Shown: positions 32,120 to 47,500, counted from the stretch's first letter. The stretch is DNA of 60,000 nt from Phoronis australis (GCA_002633005.1 NMRA01000322.1:312001-372000); one strand, 5' to 3'. A program made the numbers and translations. The notes: generated from the sequence alone by a model not told the origin.

Positions 32120-35100
32120 CTACCCACGTGGGAGATTCGGTACAAATATGGTGGCATCGGGAGGACGGGGGCGAGGTAGCAGAGGTGGTGGCGATGGGGG
32201 AGTTATTTGGCGACGTCGAAATGCTTTGTNNCCCCCCCCCCCCCTCTCCCCAATACCTTTTGCTTTCCTACGGGCCTGAAAGAGTGTTTGTCGGTCAGGG
32301 TGTTGAATGCAGAACCAAATGAGATGCATGCCTTCTGGTGGGCAGTTTTTCACGACCTTCTAATGTTCTACGGAGATATACGCCAGGAAACATTAATTTA
32401 CATGAAAAATACATCTCCAAGAAAACCAGGGATATTTATTTTGACCAAAAACAACGCCAAAAAGGATACTTTCCCATTTAAAACGCCATGGCTGAATGAT
32501 GGTGTTGTGGATGGCAAACTAATTTAAAAACGAGTCCCAACACGGTATACGTTTCGGAAAGAGCCCCCATCCCTTTACACACATCATGCAAAAACCAAAA
32601 CAAAACAAGACAACATAACAGAAATACATGTATTCAATACTATGGGTTCTGTGTTAGAATACAATAGCCATCTCTGAAAAGACTACACATTTCATCAACA
32701 ACATATATTGACAGCATCACTGAAAATGGAAGTTGACCTCCAATTCTCCTTGAAAGGACTAGTAACTAATAAAATCATAATAACCTAAGAATTATCTGCA
32801 TCTAGTTCGCAACATTGACAAAGAGTGCAAAGTTAGCATTTGGACAGTAAAAGATTTACTTTCTTAGGTTTCAGAGCCTGGCACCCGCTGTGCTCCCACA
32901 AAAACAGGCACATATGACTGCTGCAACAAGAAAAAATGAGCAAATATGACTTTGCAATATGTAGCAGCAGACATACATGTTTGTGCAACCTGTAGGCAAC
33001 CAAGGCATATGACTGCAACCTATAGAAACAGACATATGGCTATACAGTGTGTAGTAACAGGCTAATGATTGTGCACCATGTAGAAATCCTGATAAAGACA
33101 GGACAAAATAATAGACCATTCTTAAAATTTATGCATGGTTGACATTCCAATGGCAAAACGAGGCTTGAACAGCATAACATGGATCTTAGTACAGCCACTT
33201 GAGTCCAGTTCATGTACAGCATGTAACTGGTCTCAATTCAAAGGAACTCTTGGTACATTCGTGTATCTATGGTCCGAACAGGCTAACAGACAAATGAGTG
33301 AGACTGGCTCCGAGACCAGAAAGTCCCGCAACACATTGCATAAAACTAGAACTCCTCTCCACGAATTACAACAAATACCACTTTACACCGACACTAGCAA
33401 CCAGTAAATCACCTTGGCCCTTAACAACATGGTAACTGTTTGTGGTATCTTCTGGGAGATAATGACCACTGTCCAATTCAATCTGCTCGTAACAATATAT
33501 TAAAAACTTAGAATGATGAGAAACTTACTACGAAATCAACTGTGTGCAACCATGAGGAAGAGGAATAGTCAATAGAAGAATTGCCAAAAAAGAAATTGGC
33601 CACTCACATTATCACTCCAAAAACTTGGTAGCAGAAAAATGAACGACACCAATTTTGTTAGCACCCGTAACCAATTTCAACTGATAATGAATGACATTAA
33701 GTTTGCGTCACGATTTATGTCACCAGATTTTTTACCCACAACATTACAAAGCTGTATGTGGCAGGGCTATTCCAGCAGCCAGGTCCAAGTATATGCGGTG
33801 TACAGCTGACGGGATATTTGGATTTGCTTGCACCCACTAAATTTGTCACTCGACAACGAAAACTGTGAAGAATGTAAGATCAAGATCTTGAAATAACAGT
33901 AATAATCTTGATCATTGCTGAATCCCAGCAGTGAATTTAAGGGAAGTCTCCCCTCCTTTACTGCGAGAAGAATTCTTATCATTTTAGATATAACAAAATC
34001 ACCAAACGCATGGCTATCTATAACTACAATACTTGTTTTGAGCTAGCGATTGACCTATCGCAAGCTCCCCCCTTGCGTAATGTCGACAAACAAACAATAA
34101 GTTTTACCTGGCAACGCCTTGTTTGTCGGGTAAAATGGCGGCTTGGAAATGAAGGTGTGTCTAGAATGCTGCGTTCTGATTGGTCAGTTAAGCAGTCACT
34201 CAATATTCTTCATATAAGTCAAATGGAATGTAAACGACAACTCGTGCTGTTCAAGCCTCGTTTGAGAAAAAGATTACCGTTCATGAGCTCTACATTAAGG
34301 ATGGCCTATCTACATCAAAAATATACATTTATAAGCAAAAATACTGTTGAAACACGTGTAAGTAGTCAACTGTAGCCTAAGTCACGAACTCCTAGGAAAC
34401 GACTGAGACATAAAATTGTTTGAAAAATTTTAGAATAAAGAAGGCACATGGTTGGCTAAAAACCAACTGCTACTACAAGAAAGCACAAATCGGTATTAAT
34501 ATAATGATGAAAAGCTTGCAATACCACCATTAATAGTCTGATGGTTAATTGAAAAAATGGACAGTATCAATAGCTACTTAAAGTTGCTGTATCCGAGTTC
34601 GGCAAATAAGACTTACAATTCATATTAAATTTTTGTATGTGAAACACCAACATGATTCATGATTTTTAATCAGGCAACAAAACTCACCAAATAGGCATGT
34701 CATTGCATTTACTAACAATTGCTGAAAAATTTTGATTGGTTTTCTAAACAATAATCAAATGTCAATCACATGTCGATGACTTTAACATGTTTGTGGAAAA
34801 AATTAAAACTGGAAACTTGTGAATTGTGACTAGTTTCAATTCCGGACCAATTAAAATGGGTAAAAAGTGGGATTCAGCAACTTTTAAAAGCCAGTCCCAT
34901 TAATTCACCCTACGTTACATTTGGTTGTGACCATCATCAAAGAACAGTTACCGTGACAATATTCCCAGATTCATAAACTCAATGCTACCATTGAAACAAG
35001 GATATCCGTGAATAAATCGACTAACACTAGCACACAGAAACTGCATCACAAATTTCACAAAATATACATATTATGACAAAACTAATATCATCATTACGGT

Positions 35101-38100
35101 GAAAATTCTCCAGTTTGGGACAGTGAAAATTAATTATTTCGATCAAGGTGAGCGTGTACCAAATTCTTTAAATAGGCTTTATTGGCCAACCCAAATGCTA
35201 AAAATTAAGATCTTCAATAAAAACAATCATTGATATAACACGTTATAAGAGGTATGAATTTGTTACATCGGCGGATTCTAACCAATTTAAGAACTGACAA
35301 GTCTATTACCAAACTCTTCACACAAAATGCAGTGTCCGATAATTAAGAAATTTGATCAGCGCCAAAATTACTCATGTTCCAATCTTCAGAATGAAGAAAA
35401 TTTAATTATGGCTCAAACGTTAGTGTACCAAATTTGTGAGACTGTCCCAGACTAGAGCTTCAATGCTTAACATACGCAAAAACATTGTGAGCATCTAAAT
35501 TCAAACTTTAACAATAGTCCCCTACAGTGGTCCCCCATTTCAAACCAGTTATTCAGTATAGGAAGCTGGTTTTCAAAATGCGGGACCCCTAAAAGTGACT
35601 ATTAGTGCGAAAACAGTCGTGACGTAATTCAAACAAAAAATCTATATTACGGCAGATTTCCACTCACAACAAAACTACCACCACGTAGCAAAGTTATTTT
35701 CATACCAAACAAAAACAAATAAACCTTTAGAGGAATGCAAGAACCATTGGGTACGAACGGAAGATACCTTAGATTTTTGGCAGACTAGAAAATCATAAAC
35801 ATATGGTGATTTGTCACAAAAATAACAGTCTGAAAGTACTGTAGTCATTATCATTATTATTACAAATACTTCAACAATCATTACACAAGACAGCAACATA
35901 CATGGTCTACAGTCCTTTGAAAAGCTTAGTAAATAAAGCAGATTTTGTGCTCTGACAATTAAAACTTACAACAATTTGCTAGAAGACAGCCAAACTATAT
36001 TTAAGACAATATTACAAGCATTTACTGTCCCAACAAAAATCAGTGAAACAAAATTTCAATATTTCGACTAAACCAAACGGATATGAAAGGCAAGACTCGA
36101 TAATAGACAAATAACTTTCTTAGATTTAGAACTAATGAATAAAGAGCAGACAGCAGTTGGGTCAAACTCGAGCAGATGACTAGATTTACTTAGATTTACT
36201 GTAGGAAGACAGCTTGTTCATTTTTTTGTCATTGAAAACTGCAGACTCTTATATTGATCACCTTTATGTTACAAAATGGTGTACAAGAGCAGCGCATGTT
36301 GGGACAAAGCTTGAGGCAGGAATGGGCGATCTTTACATCATTCTGTCTGGATGGATGAATGTAGAGGTGACTAATATAGGCGCTTCTCAAAGCTGAAAAA
36401 AATAACAATTTGTCATGAAAGCTGAACATTAGCAAGACCAAACATTCTCGTAATCGAGGAATTTTCTAGTGTACTTAACTTAAACCTATCCCATCACTCC
36501 CAGCAGGAATGTCACACACTAAAGAATGTTCAGTGCCCCATTACTCGAAGAGTATAGTCAAAAATTTATTTTTTTTGGTTTGGCTTTTTGTCTGCTTTCA
36601 AGCAGGCTAAGGATTTCTGTAATTTTATGTCTACCTAATGTTCTCAAACTTTAAGACCAGACTTCAGCAAGACCTCCATTTTCAGCATCAATGCTGCCTG
36701 TCCGCACTGGGTTTTCACGTACAAGCTATTTTTCGCTTCGACACCTACTGCCATGTTTTAAGGGTGATGTACAAACTACAGGGTCCAAACTACAGACCTG
36801 TGTACCACCAAAACTGCATTGGAGTACTTTGAACACCAGATTTTCAGATTTCCGCGTACAGACCAATTTTACCCTAAAATATAGGGGGGGGGTTCAATTT
36901 TTTGCAGTGGACTTCTCACTAACTAAAAAAACGGGTTTGCTCAGCGTTCAGAGCTTTTGCAGAATTCTTGCCTCTTTAGTGGACATTTGTCTCATTTTCT
37001 CGGACTTTTGGTTTCTCTCAGGACCCTTTTGCCCACTTTGCCAAATGGGGGACTCATTCAAGCACCCAACTGGGTACGCACATGGGCACTTTTCTAGTAC
37101 TTACTTGCTTCTGAAACAGTTTCTAAAATACACAAAGCCAATTGATAACCAATTTTCAAAATAATTTATTTTTGTTTAGTTGAGGGACAACGTGCTTAGT
37201 GAAAAGATCCTGTTAATCATTAGAAAATGTCCTTAATGAACTTAGTTGTGTTTAATACACGCCTAATGTACACCTCATTTCTTAACACAAAAAATATCTG
37301 CAAAAATGTGTTGATAAATCTATACTGGACAATGTTTTGCACCAGACTCTATTTTCTTAACTATTCACAAAAGTTTGGAATAATTATTCATTGCAAGTGT
37401 CTATGAACACGTACCACCATACTGCATGCAAAAAGACCTTGAGGCTCGACTGTGCCTTGAGTATTATCGTCAGCTCAACATGCTACGAAGTCAGTGCAAT
37501 CACCATGTCCACAAAAAACACGCTACACATCTTACAGTATAAATTCCACGGTCCCTTGAATAAGACATTGTCATTCTTTGGAATAACGTGGCAAAAACAG
37601 ATGTCCCCTTCTTTCAGAAGCTACTTTCTTCACAGCTCGGAATATGCGACCACTCATGCTTTGCCATTTTGTCAACAGTACGTATTTAGCCGTAAATAGC
37701 CAGAATTAGACAAAGTAAGCAATCCACAAATCACAGAAGTCGTCGTTTATAGGTTACGCCTGTGACACACATACTGATAGAAGAGGCCTAGCGATTCCCC
37801 GATTATCAAGCTATTTAGAGAATGAAACAAAGCAAGTTTTCCAAGTTTGAAGCTCAACTTTTTGGCTAAAATAATGATTTTACAATATGTTTTTAATTTC
37901 AAACTTTAAAGTTTTCTTCCTTGTGTTTTGACTACAAATCGGCGTATTTATTGAGAAACAAGCGAATTAATAATCTCTTTTGAATGTGCTGAATTTGCGT
38001 ATTTTTGCCTGTGGCTGTGAGTACTTGCGTACTGGAGGCTTGATTTCCGTACGAATCCGCATTTTTTGCGTATGGTACGCAGGTCTAAAACTGTTACAGA

Positions 38101-38458
38101 AATGACAATGCGCCATTCGTAGCCTAAGGGTAATACAACAGACCTTTCCGAGACTCTACGTGGGCACATGAAAATCAATGAGAGCGTACTTCTCCTCAAC
38201 AGAATCACTTCCGACACATTTCATGAGAGTCTTTTGATCAAACAGAGATGGCAGCTACATGTACTTTTATATTTGTGGCACAGAATACAAATTTAACAAC
38301 AATAGCTGTTGCAGTCACCATATGATTACTGGGGACTAGACCCTCACAGTTATTCATTGAAGAAAACTGGTACCAAAAATCCAGGACACCTGTAAGGCAC
38401 TATTACTAATAATTGTATGAAACGTTCGCTGATAAATAACTCTGAGAAACAGACTTAC
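32120..38458. other. Intergenic region 3' of IMPDH
   Basis: Contains a poly-C run with NN at 32230, degenerate ATATGACT/GCAACC repeats at 32890-33080, and a promoter-like spot at 34110-34190 (GGCAACGCC, AAAATGGCGGC, CTGATTGGTCAG). The unlocated last IMPDH exon should lie here or further left. No open frame is convincing. Confidence 0.5.
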
Positions 38459-38542
38459 GAATGGAGACTATGAACCCCGCCCTCAAACTGTGCCGATGTA
38501 GTCCGTCGCTCAAACTTCAGTTCACCACGGTACATCATGGAT
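38459..38542 (-). CDS. IMPDH: IMPDH penultimate exon
   Basis: 84 bp. It completes a split Arg codon, then encodes [20 protein letters not shown] and GGVHSLH. The Glu-Gly-Gly corresponds to human 500-502 at the monovalent-cation site. The donor TC|GTAAGT is perfect and predicts one further short exon. Reading into the intron gives TCG TAA, a stop after HS. Confidence 0.95.
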
Positions 38543-41500
38543 CTGCAAAGAGACCAGGATAAGTTTTATCAAAAATCTGCTCTCCCAAAGGCTTAGGTAG
38601 CCATTTTTGTCACTGAAACATTAATCGCCCCTATACTCCCACGTTCTTTCACAAAAATGACTTTCAATTTAGACCATTTATGGCTGTGAAATTGGTAAAA
38701 ATTTGTTCCTTAATCAAATTAGGTGTGAATTCAGGGTTTTGAACGAACTGACTGGTAGACGCCAGGCACAACAATTTGACTTGTCACGCCGTGTCATTTT
38801 ACTTGCATGCCAAGCAAGGTCTCTAACAATAATGAACCATCAGTTCTTTGCAAGGCCAAAAATGATTTGTTATATGAGTAAGTAACAACTTGTGCCCAGT
38901 TTTACAGCTCACCAAGGGATCAAAATCAAAAGTTACTCTTTTCAACGAAGCATGGTTCATAGCTACTTTAAGGAAAAAGTAACCGACTTTACGTGCTTAT
39001 TTAATCAGAAGTTATGTCAGAACCCCGAAAATGTCCAAATTTTCGGAACATTAGATCTCAGTAACGACTGAATTGGATTCATAAGAAACTCTCACATACT
39101 ATGCGGCGTACAATGTTCGCTAAAACACTGCAATGAATACCAGCTCTAAAACAGGTAAAGACTATAAACCATTCTGCAGGTGCTAAAAACGAACGTCTTC
39201 AGATGTGTATTTGCCTTTCCAAAGTGCCATCCCGGGCTTGTCCATTGCTTGAACTGAATTTCATAGCAAGCAGCGAAATCCATGGAATTCATGGAATGCT
39301 TCCATTGTCCAAAATTAGTTGCTTACTACACCATTTTCATAAGACTTCTTGTCCTGTTCAGTTTTGCATGATTAAGGCTTCTTTGGCAGTGATGTGGAAT
39401 TACTGAATGGGAGTATTTATGAACAGTGTTTGTGCAGTATTTTTAATACGTCATGTGATGCATTCACACCATTTCATTAGCCAAGGTCTCGTGTCAAAAT
39501 AACATGCAGTGATTCACCAAGGAGTTGAACAAAACACAAAGCACAATTAGATATGCTCTGGATCTCGAACTACTTTCAAGCTAAAAAAACACGTTTGAGG
39601 AGCTGCCTCCACATTTCAACATATTACAACACAAGACGGCAGAAAAAAGAAATTTAATTTTCTAATTTTTTCATTGAGACGCATTCAGGCCTTCATGCAG
39701 CGTACGTCCTGGGCGTCCAAATGGACGCCCTAGCACTAATGTAGACGCCCTGGCAAGGACGCCCAATGTATCATTTGGACGCCCTGTCAATCAGAATTTC
39801 TCCAGTTTGGACACCCACATTGAAAGATTACTAAGACTCCCAGTTAATCAAAGCGGGAAGTTGGCCCTTTCAACTCAGAAAGAAATATACAAAATATTTA
39901 AAATGTTGCAATATTCAAACTATTTGGTAGACCTGTCAATCATTAGCACGTGGTTGGTTGCCAGAGTGTCTGCTTTCAATAGATTCACATGCCACTGCCA
40001 TTCTGTACTTTATATAGGGACATGGACCTTGCTTAACTCCAAACTGGTGTTTCAGAGCTGTAATTTCATGTACTTCATCTTTTTTTAAAAATACCAAAAG
40101 CAAAATAAATGTCATTATTTTAATAATATGATGAGCCGCAAGAATATCCCCATTTAAAATGTTTGAGTTTTCGCCTGTTTCATGCTTTTCTATGTGCGTC
40201 TAAAATGGAGCAGCAGTGACACCTGTTGTCAAAATATAAACCAACATCATCTGTGCATTTTTCTTTTGTTGGTAACTGTAGCTTTGATGACTCATTGTAC
40301 AGAATATAAAGCTAGTGAAGTTGATATAATAAACTTTATAACAGAATTTGACTTGAGATGACCAAAAACAGTGCACTCATCGTTCAACCAATATCTGTTA
40401 TATCTGTAATACCCGTTTGGTAAGCTATTTGGCTGTTTTCGTAAATTTAAACATAAAAGTCTTGACCAACAGTATTTTAGTACTTAAAAAAGCCCAATAN
40501 NNNNNNNNNNNNNNNNNNNNNNNNNNNNNNNNNNNNNNNNNNNNNNNNNNNNNNNNNNNNNNNNNNNNNNNNNNNNNNNNNNNNNNNNNNNNNNNNNNNN
40601 NNNNNNNNNNNNNNNNNNNNNNNNNNNNNNNNNNNNNNNNNNNNNNNNNNNNNNNNNNNNNNNNNNNNNNNNNNNNGGGGGGTAATGCGGCGTTGGAATC
40701 ATGGACGCCCTGGAATATTAGGAACCCCATTTTGGACACCCTATGTTCGAAATCCTAGATGAAGCCCTGGACGCATTGCACCAAAATCGTGCTCTGCCAT
40801 GCTCAAGTTGTGTACGACTGCCACCAACAGACTTTTTTTTCTCATAGTTCCTTTCTCATTTTCAATGTCTTTTGTTGTGAATGGCCATAGTTTTCTCAAG
40901 ACATTATTTTTGTCCGAAATTGGTGAGATTTTATTGTAGTTGTAGATGAATGTCATGTACAACAATGAGAGAATGTTGATCAGGCTTAGCATGTACTTAC
41001 CGTAAGGCTGACAGACTTTTGGCTCCAATGTCCTGGCAGCCATGTTGGATGCCAGCAATCAGGTAAGGCGCAAATCTATGAATAGAGCCCTTGTCTACGA
41101 TGGAGCCCGACACGCCCTGTGCTACCTTAATCTTGTCGTTCTCACTGCAATACAATGCACACACAAACACAATAAATAACAAAACTCCCACAAATATATT
41201 CAGCCAGTTATCATGGAACATATATAGGCTTCTTGTTACCACAGAACTTTTACAACTAACCTAGACTCACTGTTACAAGTGCTTCCCATCAGCCTGCTCC
41301 ACTTCAACAATGAATTGATGTTTGGAATCACTGGAGAAATTACTTTCCGAATGAAGAAAACAATAATGTTCACACTGAGATTATTTTCACCAATCACAAC
41401 GTTAAATTTCTGTTTTAACTTTTCGACATCTGGAGAGCTCAAATTTCAGCGTTCAGAACTAATTTCAGTGGATTAGAAGATTAATCTACTTTTCTGAAAT

Positions 41501-44500
41501 AAGGTTTCAGTGACTGCTAAGCCCGATTCCACAGTAGCTGCCCCATTCATTACAAGAGAAAATATCAAGTAGTTAAGCATCCGTTCAATTTGTTGGTCTA
41601 GTTGGCTCTAAAGGTACGATATAGTTTCGTTCTCAGTAAAATTAACTGGAAATGAATTCCGCAGTATGTTTGTGTGCAGCAAACAAATATTGTGGAATCA
41701 ACCTCATTCTGGTCTTCAAACCTGGACAGTTGACAGTTCTCCACTTAATAAAAATGAAAAGTGACAGGTATACATTTCAATACAATCTACCATTCGCTTT
41801 GATAGGAAAGTGCTGGTTTCAAACCCAGCAGGCTGCAATATTCCGTGCCCAAAGTTCTGAAGGGCGGTGCGCACAGGAGAGCATTTCCCAAGCATGAATG
41901 CGTGAAAATCAAGAATCGGCTTAGATTCCATCAAACTGGGTCAAATCAAAAAAAAGCAGACGATGTGCGCTATGGCAAAGCATAAGCATACTTGTTTAGA
42001 ATTTGATCGAAACTGCCAAAATACTGCAGGAGTTGCGTGCAGACAAGCATTTTAAAACTGATAGCTGACAACATGCTGTTTTCACATTTTATACAAGTCC
42101 CAACAGCTCAATGTTAATTCAGTCCACCATTACCAAGAAAATGTTGGCCATTATATACATGTAGTTGCTATGCAGATGCGGGGATGCAGGAAAGTACCGG
42201 TGAACTGCGAAATGCCAATGATATGCTGATATGCAACGGCACTTCATACACCAGTACAACTGTGGCGTCAACATTTTCGCAAAAACTTGTTTTTGCTATC
42301 CGCACAAGCACAGTGAAAATGGCTTTTCCAGAAAGCTGTGTGTGTTTATTTGGCACATAAGTACAGTGGACACTGGGTTCTAAGAATTACATCCTGGGAC
42401 ACAATTTCAAAACATTATTGGTTGTTGGATTAATTAGACATGTGCAGAGGCATAATTGCGCTTATGATTTCAGAAAAAAATGAAAAACAAAATCAGAACG
42501 AACTTCCTGAATAATTACTTGTAATACTTTAAAAATAAGTTTTCACCTTGAGACTATTGGGTACTAAGAGATCAGTACTTGTAGGCCCATATAAGTACTG
42601 TAACATGAAAAGCAGGCGAGAGTCGTAATTGAAAAGTTTACAAGTTAACAGCAGCAGCCATGCGACAAAGGCGAACGCACACAGAATTGCCAAAAAATGT
42701 CAGCGCCACCAGTCTTCCTCCATCATGGTCCCCATGGGCGTTCAGGGGACAGTTACCAAGCAAACTGACTTAGCTAAGACAAATCTTAAATGTGCATCAA
42801 TTTTAAGATAAAACTTCAATTTGTCTGAAGTCCGTTCCAAGAAGGTGATCTTAGGTTTGACTTAAGTTTTTGACTTAAGTTTTGTCTTAACCTGATGTGG
42901 TGGAAGTTTAAAAGTTGAGTCAAATCTTAGATTCAAGTAAAAATGAATTTAAGTCAGTTTCTTGGAACGGGCCCCTGAATTACAGTGTTCTTTTCTCATT
43001 AATGCAAGTAGTTCCTTTTCTCATCAACTACAATTCAGATCTTACTAACTCTTTTTCTCATTGAAAGCATTTCATTTCTCATGAATGGTATTTTCTTCCC
43101 CCAGCAAAATATCATTTCGTGGGACATCTTGGATTTCAGGTCGACTTACCCCATAGTTGCAGAGAGTTCTATTCGCGAACAAAGCCGAGATCAACATGAA
43201 ATTAAGTTTTGAAAGACATAAAGTTGTACAGATATTCTTGAAAAGACCACAGCAAATTGTTTTAAACACCTAACGTGAGTTGGAGGTTGGAATTATTTGG
43301 GTTTCTCTAGCAAGCAAGATATTGCTGGAGGCCACACAATAACAGAAGCAGACGTCCATTACTAACAGTGTAATCCAGAGTATCGTATAAAAAGAGTCCA
43401 TCTGAAATGTTGTAACATTTAAAAAAATTGAGGTATGATGAACAAATACGTTGTAAACATATCTTTGTCCTATAGCATGATAGGAACCATCTGAGAGTAC
43501 TAAAGAAAGTGTGCTGCAAAATAAGTTTTATTTAACAAAGTGGAAAACAGGCATTTGACTTTATGTATGAATACTTTGTCAGTCAAGCTGATTGTCTCTG
43601 ACGGTTACTATACCTTGTCAAAATTAACATGACCGACAGGGGTGACAGAGTAATCAAATTTGTCCAAAAATCATTCGGTACCCCGACATATCCATCACGT
43701 CTTAGTATCGAGGTTCATGAAAATCTGGTGCGCTTATCTGACAATAATCGACAGACAAGGCAAATCCGGCAGAAAATTAAAATGGCCAACAGAGGCAAAA
43801 TGAAAACGCTACTAGGGGACAAAGCGTTCCTTGGATCCACCTAAACGTCGTCGTCTGCTGTTAGCTTCATATAGATACACTTACTAAATTTAATAAAAAT
43901 CCTTCAATGGGTTTAGGAGATACACCTATGGGCGCAAAATAAAACAAAACTACCACTAGGAGGCGCCACAGTAGTCAAAGTAATCACCTCTTCACACTGA
44001 GAACATATAAATCATCCTTAGAATGAATTGGTTGATAGAGGGTAGACTTAAAAACAGCAAAAATGGCCACTAGGTGGTATGAAATACCTCGATTTCATCT
44101 GAAAATGGAAGGATGGCGTCATCTCACCAATAGGTGTCTATAATCCGTTAAGGACCTTTCAAGACACAGAGGTGAATGTAAAAAACTAAAATTGCCACTA
44201 GGGGGCACACTGGTGGTCAGATCCGTCTGAAAGTCATGGTCAACAGTTGTCAACATCATATAAATACACTTGTTAAATTTAGTAAAGATCGTGCAAACGG
44301 TTTAGGAGATACAGCAATGGGCGCAAACAAAACTGCCACTAGGAAGCGCCACAGTAGCCAAAGTCATCGGAAAATCATCATCAGCCGTCCTCTTCATTGT
44401 ACGAATATACATGCCAATTTTCACAATCATCCTTAGAGTGGTTTGGTTGACAGAGGGGTGGAAACCAACAAGCATACTCGAAAACAGTAAAATTGGCCAC

Positions 44501-47500
44501 TAGGTGGCGCAAACTACATCGAATACATCCGAAAACGGGAGGATGACATCATCTCAATACTAGATGCATATATGCCAAAAAACTAAATTTGCCACTAGGG
44601 GGCACACCAGTAGTCGGATCCATTCGAAAGTTCCCTCATGCTGTCCCATGCATGAAAGGAACACGTGCAAAATTTCATGAATATACCTCAAACGGTTTTG
44701 GAGATAGAACAGCGGACGCCGAATGGCATAATGCGTCCACATATAAATATGTGGGCGCATAAAAATTATTTTATCAAACTTGTCAACAATTTAGTAAACA
44801 GGAAAATTTTACTTTTTCCAATGTTTATTTAGCACAACTGTCAACAAGAAGCAAACAATGAAATTCAGTCATTTGTAACAATACAATCAGCTTTTGAAAG
44901 TTGGAAAAATGATGATTTTGCGATAATTTTTTAACAAATTTTAGGAGACTTTGTCATACACTGTTCTCAGTTTTGCAGTTTTGAATTTGAGCGCAAACAG
45001 AAAAACCAAGGCAACGCAGCTAAATGTTTTTAAAATGATAATGCACCAAATAAACAAAAGAATTTCTATATTTATTAGAAGTGTGTTAATACAAATTGAG
45101 GAAAGCTTGATAAAAACAAGACAACATTAAGTAGCTGTATACATGCAAAGGACATGCAGGATCCTAACATGAAACATTAAGACAAACTACTTGTTCTTAG
45201 CCTACAGTGGGCAAAAATATATAAAAGACATTATTCACTAGCGCTGGGCCATGGGGGTAGCAAGTTGAGGTTTTGCGTCATGAAAACGGTATTTTTTGTT
45301 TGCGTACATCATTTATCTTCAACTGGTGTGAGAATCTATAAGACAACTGGTAGCAAGCATAGGAAGGAGAAAATTATTCAGGGGCAAAATTTGTGAAACT
45401 GTGGCCCCTGTTCAACTGTTTTCGACTCCACCTCTGACATCGCTAATTTCTAAATTCCACATCATAACCAACTTCAAACACCCATTATCTGCTATTTTCT
45501 CCCCTGGGGTCTTTAGTCAATTTTCAATTGCGGATGCCACGAATGAAGGTATTATGGCTACGTTTTGAGATAAATTGCTATTATCACAGCAATACCACCA
45601 AGTCTCCCTGCTTCCTATGGTCCGCAACGGAACAGTTGCATGCATTCATTTTAATAATTTTGAATTTTGCATGATGAGGACAGAAGATGACATTCACAAA
45701 ATGACCCAAAATTGCAGCCTATTTACACGTGTTAATACATGTTAGGAAAATTCGATTCAGTTACCATTCCAAAAAATTGAGATTTCCGGATATCAAGCAA
45801 GTCCATAAGGGAACATTGATGAGTATTCCAGAGAATGGTGATATAGCAACCAGATTACCATCACAACCCAACAGCTGTGAACTTCTGTATCAAGCACTAA
45901 CAGTTGACGTTGAAAAGATAGCCCAGGGTAGAACATTGGATGCACCATCACCGTGTGTGGGAAGAATGATGAAATGCCAGGGGTCTGTCAACTAATTTTG
46001 GTGAGAAATCAAGCACTGGGTCATCTGGAACACTACCACAAGAGTCTCCTTTAACAAGGTTATTATGAAGATAAATGGCAACATGAAACAATCGAAGGCC
46101 TGATCTTAAAACTACAACCCTTGATTAACACTCAGTCATGGACAATAGGATCTCTTGATGGCTACAAATTTGATTTCAACGAGTGCTTTATTCAAATTTG
46201 AGATATCTGGGCTCACGAAGAACCGACAAGTTATGTGCTGAAAACTGAACTTACCGTAATCGTTCGGGTTAACGCCCATGCTCAGTTAACCGCCCATCCC
46301 CGGCTTTAGGTGGATTTTCGATTTAACCGCCCACTGCTCAGTTAAGCGCCCCCCTGCGATTTTTGAAGATTTCCAGTTAAGCGCCCACCTCTCGGTTAAG
46401 CGCCCATCCCCGACTTTTAAAGAATGAAGATTTAGCGCCTATTGCTAAGGAAACGCGCGATTCCCCGACTTTTAGAAAAAGATCGATCAAAATGATTGCA
46501 ACGACGCCGGGACTCCGAGACGGTGGTTTAGCAATCTGAATTACAATACAGGTAACGAGTTATTGTCTTGGGTCATGAACTCACTTCCAAATATATTACT
46601 TGAACCTTTTTGTCACTTTATTTTCTTCCCTTGTTTGCAAAGTTTAAGAATGCCGCCGGCGTCAAAACCTCCGCTTTCAGCGACTTTGTCTGCCGCGCTG
46701 AGTTTCCATCTGCAGTGCACTAGATAAAACATATATTCGAAAAAATCAGGCCAGAGAAATGTGACAATGGTTTTGCCAACCCTCCAAATTCTATTAAGGT
46801 GGGAAGCTCTCGTATTTTGAACAAATCTCANTTAGGGAGCATCGAGCCGGGAAATATGGGAATAGACTTGACATTGCAGTTTTGGGGAACACTGGCAACG
46901 ACGGAATATCGTAAAGAACTGGGTCTTTCGTAACAACAGCTTAAAAGTACATAGTCACGCCCGTTGTTGTTACTTCGTCGGACTGTCGCTATGTGTGACT
47001 GATTTGTAGTGGTGCACGTGCGCAAGTTCCCACACTTTGGAGTGCATGTTACCTTGACACCAACATGTGATTGACAGGTGACTCACACGTAGGCCCTACG
47101 TGCGTGCTGAATACCGCAACTATCTTTGGCCATAAAAAACGAGATGCATATTGAAAGAGGCCGTTATATTACTTGACGGCATTTCCAAGTCACGATTGTC
47201 AGCCGAGTGAGACATTGCGCGATAACAGCAGGACCGAACAGTGCCGCAGTGCGATATTACAAGTGATATGAATAGGATAATCTGGACATCTTGAATGAAA
47301 AATAAATGTTTTTCCACCACGAAGTTTGGTAAGGTGATCGTTTAGAAAAATGAATTGAAACATTTGCTGTTTCCTGACATTTTGTAACATATTTATGCAG
47401 TTGCTTGAAATTTTCTTCTTGATCGACTACTGGCTCGACCACTCCCGATCCTTGTCTTACTTCTTTGCATAGCATGTTTGGAGCAACGGCAAGAGAGCAA

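Noticed and set aside
34010-34375. 121-codon plus-strand open frame
   Set aside because: No domain or family resemblance; its start lies in AT-rich sequence and it overlaps the promoter-like motifs. Kept only as a possible regulatory region.
36430-36450. Minus-strand Tyr-Glu-Asn codons as the last IMPDH exon
   Set aside because: No AG acceptor in the required phase, and the following residues do not resemble Lys-Arg-Leu-Phe.
40417-40758. Open frames across the N block
   Set aside because: Most codons are unknown bases; there is no evidence of coding.
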